Source of the DNA: Parachlamydiaceae bacterium
GTDB taxonomy: Bacteria > Chlamydiota > Chlamydiia > Chlamydiales > Parachlamydiaceae
Length of the DNA: 11,150 nt
Assembly (NCBI GenBank): GCA_030679615.1
Contig: JAUXSJ010000175.1
Span: 1-11,150 of the forward strand
Reading direction: 5' to 3'
Part shown: piece after piece, positions 1 through 7,023 of the stretch
Layout of the letters: every line of letters starts with the position of its first letter
How positions within the stretch are numbered: position 1 is the first letter of the stretch
Notes under the pieces: generated by a model
Database searches by the model: none
What the model saw: only the letters and a program-made list of their open reading frames with translations
What the model was told of the DNA's origin: nothing
Made by a program: the position numbers and the translations under genes

Positions 1-244
1 CCAATAACAATCCAAAAGCAATATACATCACACTTAATAATACAGAACCAATAAAACCTGGTTGATGACGACTTTTAAAAGTGCGGTATAACTGTATCGC
101 TCCACTAAAGAAAAGTAACCAACCAATAAATAATTCAGTACTTAAGGTAGAAATTCCAGGCATAGCAATTGCTAAAATTCCTAATATAGTTAAAAGAATC
201 CCTTCTAGTAACACAACATGACGGTTATTTTTGAACCATTCCAT
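1..244 (-). CDS. HdeD/DUF308-family membrane protein, N-terminal part (cut by window edge)
   Basis: Reading the minus strand from the ATG at 244 gives an open frame of 81 codons to the window edge; the C-terminus lies outside. It begins MEWFKNNRHVVLLEG and continues into hydrophobic helices (about residues 10-28, 34-52 and 60-80) separated by short polar turns. The pattern of an EGILL-ILGILAI helix, a MPG turn, a GWLLFFSGAIQL helix and a short basic loop (RTFKSRHQ) matches the HdeD/DUF308 family. Those proteins usually have about six membrane helices and roughly 180-200 residues, and are linked to acid and general stress resistance. The start is fixed by an AAGGAGA Shine-Dalgarno sequence six bases upstream. 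The gene follows the peroxiredoxin by 51 bp on the same strand, so it is probably the last or a late gene of the stress operon. The family call is fairly secure; the exact role is not. Confidence 0.75.
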   Translation of the reverse strand, partial: MEWFKNNRHVVLLEGILLTILGILAIAMPGISTLSTELFIGWLLFFSGAIQLYRTFKSRHQPGFIGSVLLSVMYIAFGLLL

Positions 245-250
245 TTAACA

Positions 251-257
251 TCTCCTT
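251..257 (-). promoter_or_regulatory. Strong ribosome binding site of the HdeD-like gene
   Basis: AAGGAGA on the minus strand, six bases before the ATG at 244. It is the clearest Shine-Dalgarno sequence in the window. It selects this ATG over the overlapping upstream ATG, whose frame stops after eight codons. Confidence 0.75.
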
Positions 258-295
258 GTTAATCATAAAAAAAAATTTTTATCTATTCATGCAAA

Positions 296-955
296 TTATT
301 TTTTTAAAGTTTCTATGTTAGGTTGTGGAGTCATTCTTAAATACGGTTTAAGTTCGCGATAGCCATTTGGAAAATATTTATTTAGTTCTTCAGGATTAGT
401 AATACTTGGCAAAATGACACATTCTTGTCCCCATTCCCAATTAGCTGGAGTGGCTACTTTGTAAGAATCAGTTAATTGTAAGGAATCTAAAACACGTAAA
501 ATTTCTTTAAAATTTCTTCCCGTCGACGGGGGATAACAAAACGTCAATCTAACTTTTTTTTGTGGATCAATAATAAATACAGATCGAACTGTTATGGTCT
601 CATTAACATGAGGATGAATCATCCCATATAATCTGGCAATATTTCCATTTTCATCTGCAATGATAGGAAAATTCATTTTCACTTGCTGTGTTTCACAGAT
701 ATCTTTTACCCATTCTTGATGTGTATTAAGTGGATTTACACTTAGGGCAATCATTTTAGTTTGACGTTGATCAAATTCTTTCTTTAATTTTGCTGCGACT
801 CCAAGCTCTGTCGTACAAACAGGTGTAAAATCTTTTGGATGGGAAAAAAAAATACCCCAAGAACGATCCAACCATTCATGAAACTTTATTGGTCCTTCTG
901 TCGTCTCTGCATTAAAATCTGGAGCTATGTCACCGATTTTTAATTCAACTGTCAT
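296..955 (-). CDS. 1-Cys peroxiredoxin, Prx6 type
   Basis: This is a thiol peroxidase that reduces hydrogen peroxide and organic hydroperoxides in the cytosol. The 219 residues match the usual Prx6 length. The AhpC/TSA thioredoxin-like domain covers about residues 5-150. It carries the peroxidatic motif DFTPVCTTE with Cys47, Thr44 and Pro40, and the conserved Arg124 that completes the active site. The Prx6-specific C-terminal domain follows: YPPSTGRNF at 141-149, LRVLDSLQLT at 153-162, then ATPANW. There is no second conserved VCP motif, so no typical 2-Cys mechanism is expected. Extra cysteines at 87, 140 and 179 might act as resolving or thiol-exchange residues, but that is a guess. A TAAGGA sequence lies six bases before the ATG. 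The gene lies 16 bp after the persulfide dioxygenase gene and 51 bp before the HdeD-like gene, so co-transcription is likely. Peroxiredoxin regeneration needs a thiol donor not encoded here. Confidence 0.93.
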   Translation of the reverse strand: MTVELKIGDIAPDFNAETTEGPIKFHEWLDRSWGIFFSHPKDFTPVCTTELGVAAKLKKEFDQRQTKMIALSVNPLNTHQEWVKDICETQQVKMNFPIIADENGNIARLYGMIHPHVNETITVRSVFIIDPQKKVRLTFCYPPSTGRNFKEILRVLDSLQLTDSYKVATPANWEWGQECVILPSITNPEELNKYFPNGYRELKPYLRMTPQPNIETLKK

Positions 956-971
956 AAAAAATCCTTACATT

Positions 972-2405
972 TCATATTTTAGTATTGGTTGTAATCTCTT
1001 GAGGCAATCCCGCTTGTTTCCAGGCTTGCATTCCCCCTCTTACATTCATTACCTTAAATCCACCTTGCTTTTCTACTAAAGAGGCAGCCAAAGAGGCTCT
1101 AGCTCCACTTTTACACACAAAGGCTATAGGAACTTTTGTTGGTAAATCGTTTAACGAATCTTTTAAGTGAGTTAATTCTATATGATGTGCTCCGGCTATG
1201 TGACCTGAGTTCCACTCCGATGAAGTACGTACATCAACAAGATACAAATGACTGATATTTAAATTATCTTCAGTAAAATCTTTCGTGTTAATTAATTCAA
1301 AAGAAGTTAGGTAAGGATTTAGATATGAATCAGTTTGATCAAAACAAATAACCCAAACCTCTTGATCAAAACCCATTACGCGTATTTGTTCAATAGCTTG
1401 AAAGGCAATTTGAGACGTTTCTGCAATAAAACCTAAAGGCTTATTCTCAGGTAACATCCAGCCACACCAATGTGAAAATGAAATATTAAATGGAATATTT
1501 AATGAATTTTTTAAATGTGAGATCGCAAATATTTCAGGTTGACGAAGATCAATTAAAAACAATTCTTCGATTTTTTTTTGATTTTCTTGTCCTTTCCAAT
1601 CTTTCACCAATAATTCACCTAAAAAAGAAGGTCCTTTTAAATTCATTTTTTTTAATCGTGAAAAATAAGGAGGCGCTAGAGTGTTTTCAGAAAGAATGTT
1701 TTTTATCCAAACATCTTCCGAATGATTTTTAAAATAGGAATTACAAGATCTCTCATACCCCAAAGAAGAGGAATTTTTACTATTTAAAGCTTTTCCACAT
1801 AAACTTCCCAATGTGTGTGAAGGATAAATCTCAACAAAATCAGGTAGGATAGAAAAAACTGTAAAAAGAGTATGATAAAGTTGTTTAGCTAATTCATGAC
1901 TTTCCTTGACTCCTAATAAATCTGGTCGTCCGACACTCCCAACAAATAAGCTATCTCCTGTTAATACAAACCAAGGAATTTCAGAATCACGTGTATCATC
2001 GTAACAAATCCAACTGATATGTTCTGGTGTATGACCTGGAGTGTGCAATGCTTTTAAATGGAACGTTTCGAGCTTTAATTCCATTCCTTCTTTTACGACA
2101 ACATCTGCATAGGCTGGCACCCAATCTGCACCCCCCATTCCAGAACACCATATGCGTGGTTTATTATTTAATTCATGTTTGAGTTCTTTTGCACCTGATA
2201 CAAAATCTGCATGTACATGGGTTTCTAAAATATCTGTGATTGTAAATCCATGACTTTGGGCATTGACAATATAAGGTACAATATGACGTGTAGGATCAAT
2301 AATGATGCATTTTTTTGAAATTTCGTCTCCCAACAGAAAAGACTGTATAGCTAATCCTGGTGTTTTAATAATTTGAAAATACAAATTCACCTCAAAATTT
2401 TTCAT
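972..2405 (-). CDS. Persulfide dioxygenase-rhodanese fusion (CstB-like)
   Basis: This is a metallo-beta-lactamase-fold protein fused to two rhodanese modules, the layout of CstB-type sulfide-detoxifying enzymes. The family oxidises low-molecular-weight persulfides with iron and O2 and passes sulfur to or from sulfite as thiosulfate. Residues 1-205 hold the lactamase fold: THVHADF (His63, His65, Asp67), TPGHTPEH (His125), TGDSLFVGSVGRPD (Asp151) and YPSHTLGSLCGK (His197). The usual last His of HxHxDH is Phe68, which I recall as common in this subfamily. The PPYFSRLKK linker (245-253) follows. Next comes a rhodanese-like domain at about 280-370 (LIDLRQPEIFAISH, FSHWCGWMLP) that looks catalytically dead. 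A C-terminal rhodanese at about 387-468 has the active loop CKSGARA with Cys431. The length, 477 residues, suits the family. No Shine-Dalgarno is visible before the ATG, but the N-terminus fits the family start. It is the first gene of the operon with the peroxiredoxin and HdeD genes. Confidence 0.9.
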   Translation of the reverse strand: MKNFEVNLYFQIIKTPGLAIQSFLLGDEISKKCIIIDPTRHIVPYIVNAQSHGFTITDILETHVHADFVSGAKELKHELNNKPRIWCSGMGGADWVPAYADVVVKEGMELKLETFHLKALHTPGHTPEHISWICYDDTRDSEIPWFVLTGDSLFVGSVGRPDLLGVKESHELAKQLYHTLFTVFSILPDFVEIYPSHTLGSLCGKALNSKNSSSLGYERSCNSYFKNHSEDVWIKNILSENTLAPPYFSRLKKMNLKGPSFLGELLVKDWKGQENQKKIEELFLIDLRQPEIFAISHLKNSLNIPFNISFSHWCGWMLPENKPLGFIAETSQIAFQAIEQIRVMGFDQEVWVICFDQTDSYLNPYLTSFELINTKDFTEDNLNISHLYLVDVRTSSEWNSGHIAGAHHIELTHLKDSLNDLPTKVPIAFVCKSGARASLAASLVEKQGGFKVMNVRGGMQAWKQAGLPQEITTNTKI

Positions 2406-2418
2406 TGTAAATTGATTT

Positions 2419-2424
2419 ATTATA
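2419..2424 (-). promoter_or_regulatory. Candidate -10 box of the persulfide dioxygenase operon
   Basis: TATAAT on the minus strand, 13 bases before the ATG at 2405. No good -35 hexamer stands 16-18 bases upstream, only a T-tract. If this is the real -10, transcription would start about 7-10 bases before the ATG, giving a near-leaderless message. That would fit the missing Shine-Dalgarno. The sequence here is very AT-rich, so a chance match is possible. Confidence 0.35.
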
Positions 2425-2527
2425 TAACAAATAACGCATTTAAAAAAAAATTTTACATGACGTTTAAAAATTCAACAAAATTAACAATTTAAATTTATTT
2501 TAAATAAAATATTTTTTTAACTTTTCA

Positions 2528-2555
2528 TTGAAAAAAAATACATAAACTCTATACG
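2528..2555 (+). promoter_or_regulatory. Candidate sigma-70-type promoter of the collagen-like gene
   Basis: TTGAAA at 2528-2533 and TATACG at 2550-2555 with a 16-base spacer. Transcription would start near 2562, leaving a leader of about 35 bases that holds the AAGGA ribosome binding site at 2586-2590, six bases before the ATG. The 191 bp between the two divergent starts (2406-2596) hold no gene and no other clear structure. Confidence 0.4.
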
Positions 2556-2596
2556 AATGATCAAACAATTAATTAATGCATAATTAAGGAAAACCC

Positions 2597-3790
2597 ATGA
2601 AAACATTGATTCATTTTCTCTTTTTTATTTCCGCAATCAATTCTTTATCAGCTAGTAGCAATTCTAGCGATTCATCTGACTCATGTCATTCGAGACATTA
2701 TATTGAAGTCAGCCATCGAACATTTGACAAACTCTTGGCTAAATTTTTTATAAAAAGCTTAGAAAAGAAATTTCATTTGGATGTCCGAGGTCCCCCAGGG
2801 CCACAAGGACCTCGTGGTTTTCGTGGACCAATTGGACCACAGGGAATTCCTGGTCCGGATCGACCATTAACTAACACTATTTTTGTAGACGTTAACACAA
2901 CTTCAACGACTCAAGATGGATCGATAACAAATCCCTATTCATCCATACAAACAGCATTAAATACAATAACACCAGGTACGACTGTTAATGGAAAACTTAG
3001 AACGGTAACTTTATTAATTGCGAGTGGAATTTACCCAGAAAACCTTGTTATTAACTCAAATAATAATCAAATTGAATTAGTGGCTTTAGGTTCAGTTTAT
3101 ATCGTCAATTTTATGACCCCGAGCGTTGATCCGAGAAGTGTAACGATCAATTTTTTAGCGACTACTGTTCCTGATCCAAGTTTAGGATTTGGAGACATGG
3201 TTAGTTTTACTGACTTAAATTCGAGTTTTTTTTATAAGAATGCTCAATCTGGTGAAATTGGACAAACCGGTCAATTTCTAATTACAGGGACTCTATTTAT
3301 TAATGATCTTTCAACCGCTACTACAGCACCTAATCTTGTTTCCTATCGTGGAGGAATTATTGGCATACCGCTAGGAGGTGGTTCTCCCACTACATCTATT
3401 GACGGAACAGGATCAACTCGACTCCATTTTTTAAATTTAGACAATGCTTCAATTGTTTCGAGCTTAAATGACCCTTTTGCAGTGATCAATGCAAGAGATA
3501 CTCTTTTTGGAGGAAATAGTCCTAGTGTAGTTGTAAATTCATATGGGCTTATTTATTATTCTGCCATTTCAAATGGAATGACAATCGCCACTGTGCCCGG
3601 ACTTTTAGCGGGTCGTGGATCAGGGATTTATTCTAGTGATTTATCAGGAACTTATACCTATACAGGACCTGTTCCAGCTGCACCTAATTTACCTTGGTTA
3701 TTTGATGGAGCGACAAATTATTGGCGTAAACAAAATGGGGCTGTCGTTAACATAGCAGAAGTTGAAGTGTTATTCGACGGTACGCCATAA
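2597..3790 (+). CDS. Secreted collagen-like protein with beta-helix-like body
   Basis: This is a 397-residue exported protein of unknown function. A hydrophobic signal peptide spans about residues 1-19, with likely cleavage after SLSA. A Ser-rich stretch (18-29), a short basic helical segment (39-62) and then eight uninterrupted Gly-X-Y triplets (65-88, starting GPPGPQGPRG) follow. From residue 93 a Ser/Thr/Asn/Gly-rich region starts with IFVDVNTTSTTQDGS and NPYSSIQTALN. This resembles the opening of pectate-lyase-like right-handed beta-helix or DUF1565-type repeats (a DGS-x-NPYSSIQ-AL pattern). Later segments alternate short hydrophobic strands with Gly/Asn turns, as in such solenoids. The collagen stretch is short but could trimerise the protein, placing the beta-rich body as a surface adhesin or stalk head. 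That role is inference. No LPxTG or membrane anchor is visible. AAGGA precedes the ATG. The stop lies three bases before the first repeat element. Confidence 0.8.
   Translation: MKTLIHFLFFISAINSLSASSNSSDSSDSCHSRHYIEVSHRTFDKLLAKFFIKSLEKKFHLDVRGPPGPQGPRGFRGPIGPQGIPGPDRPLTNTIFVDVNTTSTTQDGSITNPYSSIQTALNTITPGTTVNGKLRTVTLLIASGIYPENLVINSNNNQIELVALGSVYIVNFMTPSVDPRSVTINFLATTVPDPSLGFGDMVSFTDLNSSFFYKNAQSGEIGQTGQFLITGTLFINDLSTATTAPNLVSYRGGIIGIPLGGGSPTTSIDGTGSTRLHFLNLDNASIVSSLNDPFAVINARDTLFGGNSPSVVVNSYGLIYYSAISNGMTIATVPGLLAGRGSGIYSSDLSGTYTYTGPVPAAPNLPWLFDGATNYWRKQNGAVVNIAEVEVLFDGTP
2789..2860 (+). repeat. Collagen-like Gly-X-Y triplet tract
   Basis: Eight perfect Gly-X-Y triplets encoded in frame (residues 65-88 of the secreted protein), with Pro at the X position in six of them. 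The DNA is locally GC-rich (runs such as CCCCCAGGGCC) compared with its flanks. The codons are varied enough that it is not a simple DNA tandem repeat, which argues for selection on the protein. Confidence 0.85.
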
Positions 3791-3793
3791 CAA

Positions 3794-3987
3794 ACTCCAA
3801 AGCTAAGCTGTAAGCTGTCATAGCAGGGAGCATCGACAAGTCGATGCGTATAAAAAAAGCGGTGACAAGTCACACGCACTCCAAATTTACTATTATGGAG
3901 TGCGCGCGACTTGTCACCACTTTCTTTCATTTGTATCGACTTGTCGATACTTCCCTCTATAAAACCATACAGGTTTAGCTGTGGAGT
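3794..3987. repeat. Structured intergenic repeat element, copy 1 (MITE/BIME-like)
   Basis: A 194-bp inverted-repeat element filling the gap between two convergent genes, three bases from one stop codon and ten from the other. The ends are inverted: ACTCCAAAGCTAA at 3794-3806 pairs with TTAGCTGTGGAGT at 3975-3987. Inside are two imperfect arms of about 60 bases (3825-3883 and 3896-3955). Each arm holds small palindromes: GCATCGACAAGTCGATGC at 3830-3847, GTGACAAGTCAC at 3862-3873 and GTATCGACTTGTCGATAC at 3933-3950. The core GACAAGTC or GACTTGTC recurs in all of them. The left arm matches copy 2 at 62 of 64 bases, in the same orientation. It encodes no transposase and shows no clear target duplication. 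It could be a non-autonomous mobile element, a REP/BIME-like repeat, or a repeated terminator. Confidence 0.85.
3852..3927. terminator. Bidirectional intrinsic terminator in the core of element copy 1
   Basis: A stem of about 25 pairs (3859-3883 with 3896-3920, roughly three mismatches) around a 12-base loop. It is followed on the plus strand by TTTCTTT (3921-3927) and on the minus strand by seven T (3858-3852). It would end the collagen-like gene from the left and the 948-residue gene from the right. The minus-strand T-tract is the better one. Confidence 0.65.
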
Positions 3988-3997
3988 CGTTTTTACT

Positions 3998-6844
3998 TTA
4001 AATTTGAGTTTGTAGTTTTAGTTCATTCTCTATTTTATTACCTGCATTAATCATTAAAAGACCAATAACGAATTTTTCACGATCGTCTGTTGAAACTCTA
4101 AATTGATTGTACAGTTTTTCATAACGATCCACTTTATTTTTTAATTCGTCGCTCATTTGAGGTTGTTTTTTTGCTTCATTAAATACATCGATTGAATGAA
4201 TAAAATCAGCTTTCTGCTTTTGTCTTTTTAAAATAGAAATAGTTGCATTTCTCGTTCCTTCGATTTGGTCTTCCAATTTTTTATTCCATGTCATCAACGC
4301 TTTTTCTGCTGTTTGACAACCCTTATTAAAAAAGCCTAATACATTATTTAAAGAAACTTGTTTAGATTTTTCTATGTCATTTGTTCCTGATAATTTATCG
4401 TACATATCATAAATATGATCCAACCTCTCTTTTTCAAGAGGAGAAGGTGGAATAAATTGTTGGTCAGGATTAAAACCATAAAGAATAATTCGGCATTCTT
4501 CCGCTAATCCCATGTAAAGTTCTGTTACTGCTTGTTCATTTGTCATTCCAGTTTTAATGAATGCTTCAGTTCTAAAAATAGGGATTGCGGTCATCGTTTC
4601 ATATTTCTTTTCTGCTAAAGGCTTACTTTTATCTTCTGAATATTGTTGCGCAAAAGTCAACGCTTGTCTTGCTGAAGAAGCTTTAGAAGAAGATATGTAA
4701 AGATGTTCAGGGTTATTTCCACCTGGCACAATACAGTTAATAGCTTCTTGAACATTTTCTCCAGTATTTTTCGATTCTTTGGCCAATTTAATTTGAACTT
4801 TTCCAGCACTATCTTGTTTAAATTGTTCAACAACTTCACAATCTATTTGTTCATCACGCAGGGATTCTATTAAAGTACTTCCTAAGCTCTCCGCTTCGGT
4901 GGTTCCAGAAAACTTACCATTGTGAAATTCTCCAATTAATGGAAATAATCCAGTTGTGGCATGACCACCCATTCCCATGACTAATACTTGAACGTTAAGA
5001 TTTATATCCTTTTCTTTTGCATATTGTTGGATATATTTAATTTGATAAGCAACATACATGGGTGTTGTTTGTTCGTTATTACCTGGCTCTAAAATTCTAA
5101 TAATACTTCCATCTTTTAAATTCATTCGATCAAGTGATTCTTTCATGAAATTTTCGAAAGATGGATCTTCAACATTAAAATTATTACAAAGACTCTCAGC
5201 ATTTAAATTTTCACTTTTTAAAGCTTCCACATACTCATTGTTAATTTTTAAAAGAGTATCGTAATCCAAATTAATTTTAGTCTTTGAAGGATCATCTTTG
5301 GTTGTATATTTACTCCGAATATTTTCATCAAAACATACCAGAGCTTTATCAATGTCTTTGCTCACATACGAGACCGGTCCATTATGTGAATCATTATAAG
5401 CAACCGCTTGATTAAGTCCTTCACGACCACCTGTGGCTTGAAGAGTCGTTTCGACCATTTTTTTGGCATCTATTGAATTTAATCCAATAGTGATTAAGGT
5501 CGGAACCTCGTCAAAAAGAGGTTTTTTAGGTAATACGGCTGCTCTTTTTACAATTGCAGAAAAAATATTTTCTACAGCTTTGGTTTCGCCAACAACAGTT
5601 GAAGACGCTAGTGATTCAGGAATTGTTTTTTTATGATCCGCGACGCAAATATAATGATCTTTTCCTAATTTTTCAAAGGCAGGAAAATCATTTCCGGTTT
5701 CTCGTGGGTCATCACCTAAATAAATAACATCTAACTTTAATGAAGGATGAACCGGTAATTTTTTTTGTTCTTCTAATGCATGCTTTCTATAACCAGATAC
5801 TTCTTCAGGAAGTCCCTCTTTATTAATAACTACTAACGTATGACCCCCAGCAGCTCCAATTGCAATTCTGGAACAGATTTCTTGCTTTTCTTCTTCAGGA
5901 ACACCTTTCATAATACGATTAAATGTACGCGTTGGGTCATTTCCTGAATTAATAATCACAATTCCACCAGATCTCAAATAATTAAGGATGGATTCTTTTG
6001 CTGGGGAATTATCTAAATTTCTAGCTTCTGGACTTTCGTTTCGTTGTGGGGGATCCCAAATTGTTCCATCGGCATCACTAATCACAACACTTTTTGTTTG
6101 AGATGCATCAATATGCTTCCCTGGAATGTAGTTCATTTGCTCTAAGAGCTCATCAAAATGATTGGCAATATAATTTATGGTTGTAGCTTTTGAAACATTT
6201 TTTGTTCCGATTTCCACAGTTGTCTGACCAGCTGACACAAGTGAGATGTCTGGAAATGATTCCTTAAGTTTTTTATATCCAATATCTCTTTCTGAACCAT
6301 TTGCATAACAAAGGGCAATATTTGCAATGCATGAATCATTACCTGGAACTTGTCTAAGTTCCATTCTAGGTTTTCTACCTTCAGAAAGTCTATTTCCATC
6401 CATTAACCATTTTTTTGTCACTTGAAATTCATCTCTTCCAGTTTTACATTGATCAAACGCTCTTGGAATGTCATTTTTGCATTCTTCAATCTGTGATTGA
6501 ATAAAATCATCCATCACAAATTCTGCGACTGAAACATCTACTCCAATTTCTTCTGTCTTTTCTTCTTTGATTTCAATTTTTCCAGATGAAATAACACTAC
6601 TTTTTTTATTAATTTCTTTTGAACTTTCAAATAACTTACTATCTTTTTCAATAATAACGTTTGTACGCTTTTTTGTTTTACCCGACGATATACTTGAACT
6701 TCTTGAAGAAATCTCTTTAGAGAATAAATTTATTTTTTCTTCTTTAGAGTGGGGTGTTTTTTGCTTATTCTTATCATTCGAAATATGAAACTCTTCCCCT
6801 AATGGCTTAAAACTTTCACCGCCGACATTGGAATTATTATTCAT
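3998..6844 (-). CDS. Large HAD-like and DUF218/YdcF-like fusion protein, unknown role
   Basis: A 948-residue protein that I do not recognise as a whole. Residues 1-105 are Ser/Lys/Glu-rich and look disordered; the motif ISSGK occurs twice (52-56, 85-89) within two similar segments. A HAD phosphatase-like domain spans about 250-435: motif I VVISDADGT (Asp257, Asp259), motif II IINSGND (Ser300) and motif IV YLGDDPRETGND (Asp378, Asp379, Asp386). The last is similar to trehalose-phosphatase-type GDD motifs. About residues 615-760 resemble DUF218 (SanA/YdcF/ElyC): GMGGH (624-628), TEAE (649-652), ESKNTGENV (690-698) and SSKASSARQ (719-727). The C-terminal 150 residues are charged and helical. No signal peptide or membrane helix is seen, so it is cytosolic or a type III-type effector. 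AGAGGG lies four bases before the ATG. It is divergent from the Sel1-like gene. Domain calls are from motifs only; substrate and role are unknown. Confidence 0.8.
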   Translation of the reverse strand: MNNNSNVGGESFKPLGEEFHISNDKNKQKTPHSKEEKINLFSKEISSRSSSISSGKTKKRTNVIIEKDSKLFESSKEINKKSSVISSGKIEIKEEKTEEIGVDVSVAEFVMDDFIQSQIEECKNDIPRAFDQCKTGRDEFQVTKKWLMDGNRLSEGRKPRMELRQVPGNDSCIANIALCYANGSERDIGYKKLKESFPDISLVSAGQTTVEIGTKNVSKATTINYIANHFDELLEQMNYIPGKHIDASQTKSVVISDADGTIWDPPQRNESPEARNLDNSPAKESILNYLRSGGIVIINSGNDPTRTFNRIMKGVPEEEKQEICSRIAIGAAGGHTLVVINKEGLPEEVSGYRKHALEEQKKLPVHPSLKLDVIYLGDDPRETGNDFPAFEKLGKDHYICVADHKKTIPESLASSTVVGETKAVENIFSAIVKRAAVLPKKPLFDEVPTLITIGLNSIDAKKMVETTLQATGGREGLNQAVAYNDSHNGPVSYVSKDIDKALVCFDENIRSKYTTKDDPSKTKINLDYDTLLKINNEYVEALKSENLNAESLCNNFNVEDPSFENFMKESLDRMNLKDGSIIRILEPGNNEQTTPMYVAYQIKYIQQYAKEKDINLNVQVLVMGMGGHATTGLFPLIGEFHNGKFSGTTEAESLGSTLIESLRDEQIDCEVVEQFKQDSAGKVQIKLAKESKNTGENVQEAINCIVPGGNNPEHLYISSSKASSARQALTFAQQYSEDKSKPLAEKKYETMTAIPIFRTEAFIKTGMTNEQAVTELYMGLAEECRIILYGFNPDQQFIPPSPLEKERLDHIYDMYDKLSGTNDIEKSKQVSLNNVLGFFNKGCQTAEKALMTWNKKLEDQIEGTRNATISILKRQKQKADFIHSIDVFNEAKKQPQMSDELKNKVDRYEKLYNQFRVSTDDREKFVIGLLMINAGNKIENELKLQTQI

Positions 6845-6965
6845 AGTACCCTCTCTATAAAAAATTATTAATCTTTCTCATCAGGCTTTATTAATATATT
6901 CAAACAAAATCAAAATTATATTATTAAGATTTAATTAAAAAAATTTTATAATTAATAAAAATATC

Positions 6966-6994
6966 TTGAATTTATATTTATTTTTTGTTATCTT
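6966..6994 (+). promoter_or_regulatory. Candidate promoter of the Sel1-like gene
   Basis: TTGAAT at 6966-6971, a 17-base spacer, and TATCTT at 6989-6994 preceded by TGT, an extended -10. Transcription would start near 7001. A possible TTG start at 6985 would then lie inside the promoter, which supports the ATG at 7024. The rest of the 179-bp divergent gap (6845-7023) is AT-rich and shows no clear minus-strand promoter. Confidence 0.4.
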
Positions 6995-7014
6995 TACGGA
7001 ATATTAATATAAAT

Positions 7015-7020
7015 AGGTGG
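7015..7020 (+). promoter_or_regulatory. Ribosome binding site that decides the start at 7024
   Basis: AGGTGG, close to the AGGAGG consensus, three bases before the ATG at 7024. The spacing is short, but there is no better site for the upstream in-frame TTG at 6985. Confidence 0.5.
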
Positions 7021-7023
7021 AAG

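Noticed and set aside
265..280. A-tract and T-tract between the peroxiredoxin and HdeD-like genes as a terminator
   Set aside because: AAAAATTTTT has no GC stem, so it is unlikely to stop transcription.
3718..3930. 70-codon minus-strand frame across the end of the collagen-like gene and into repeat copy 1
   Set aside because: It overlaps a well-supported gene and a palindromic element, has no ribosome binding site and no recognisable motif.
3794..3987. CRISPR or tandem repeat reading of the palindromic cluster
   Set aside because: There are no regularly spaced identical units with unique spacers; the structure is a single inverted repeat with internal hairpins.
6928..6966. AT-rich inverted repeat AAGATtTAATTA ... 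TAATTAataaaaaTATCTT in the divergent gap
   Set aside because: The match is imperfect and built of A and T only, which is expected by chance in this composition; no operator claim is justified.
6985..7023. Upstream TTG start extending the Sel1-like gene by 13 codons
   Set aside because: It has no Shine-Dalgarno and lies inside the candidate promoter; the ATG at 7024 follows AGGTGG.
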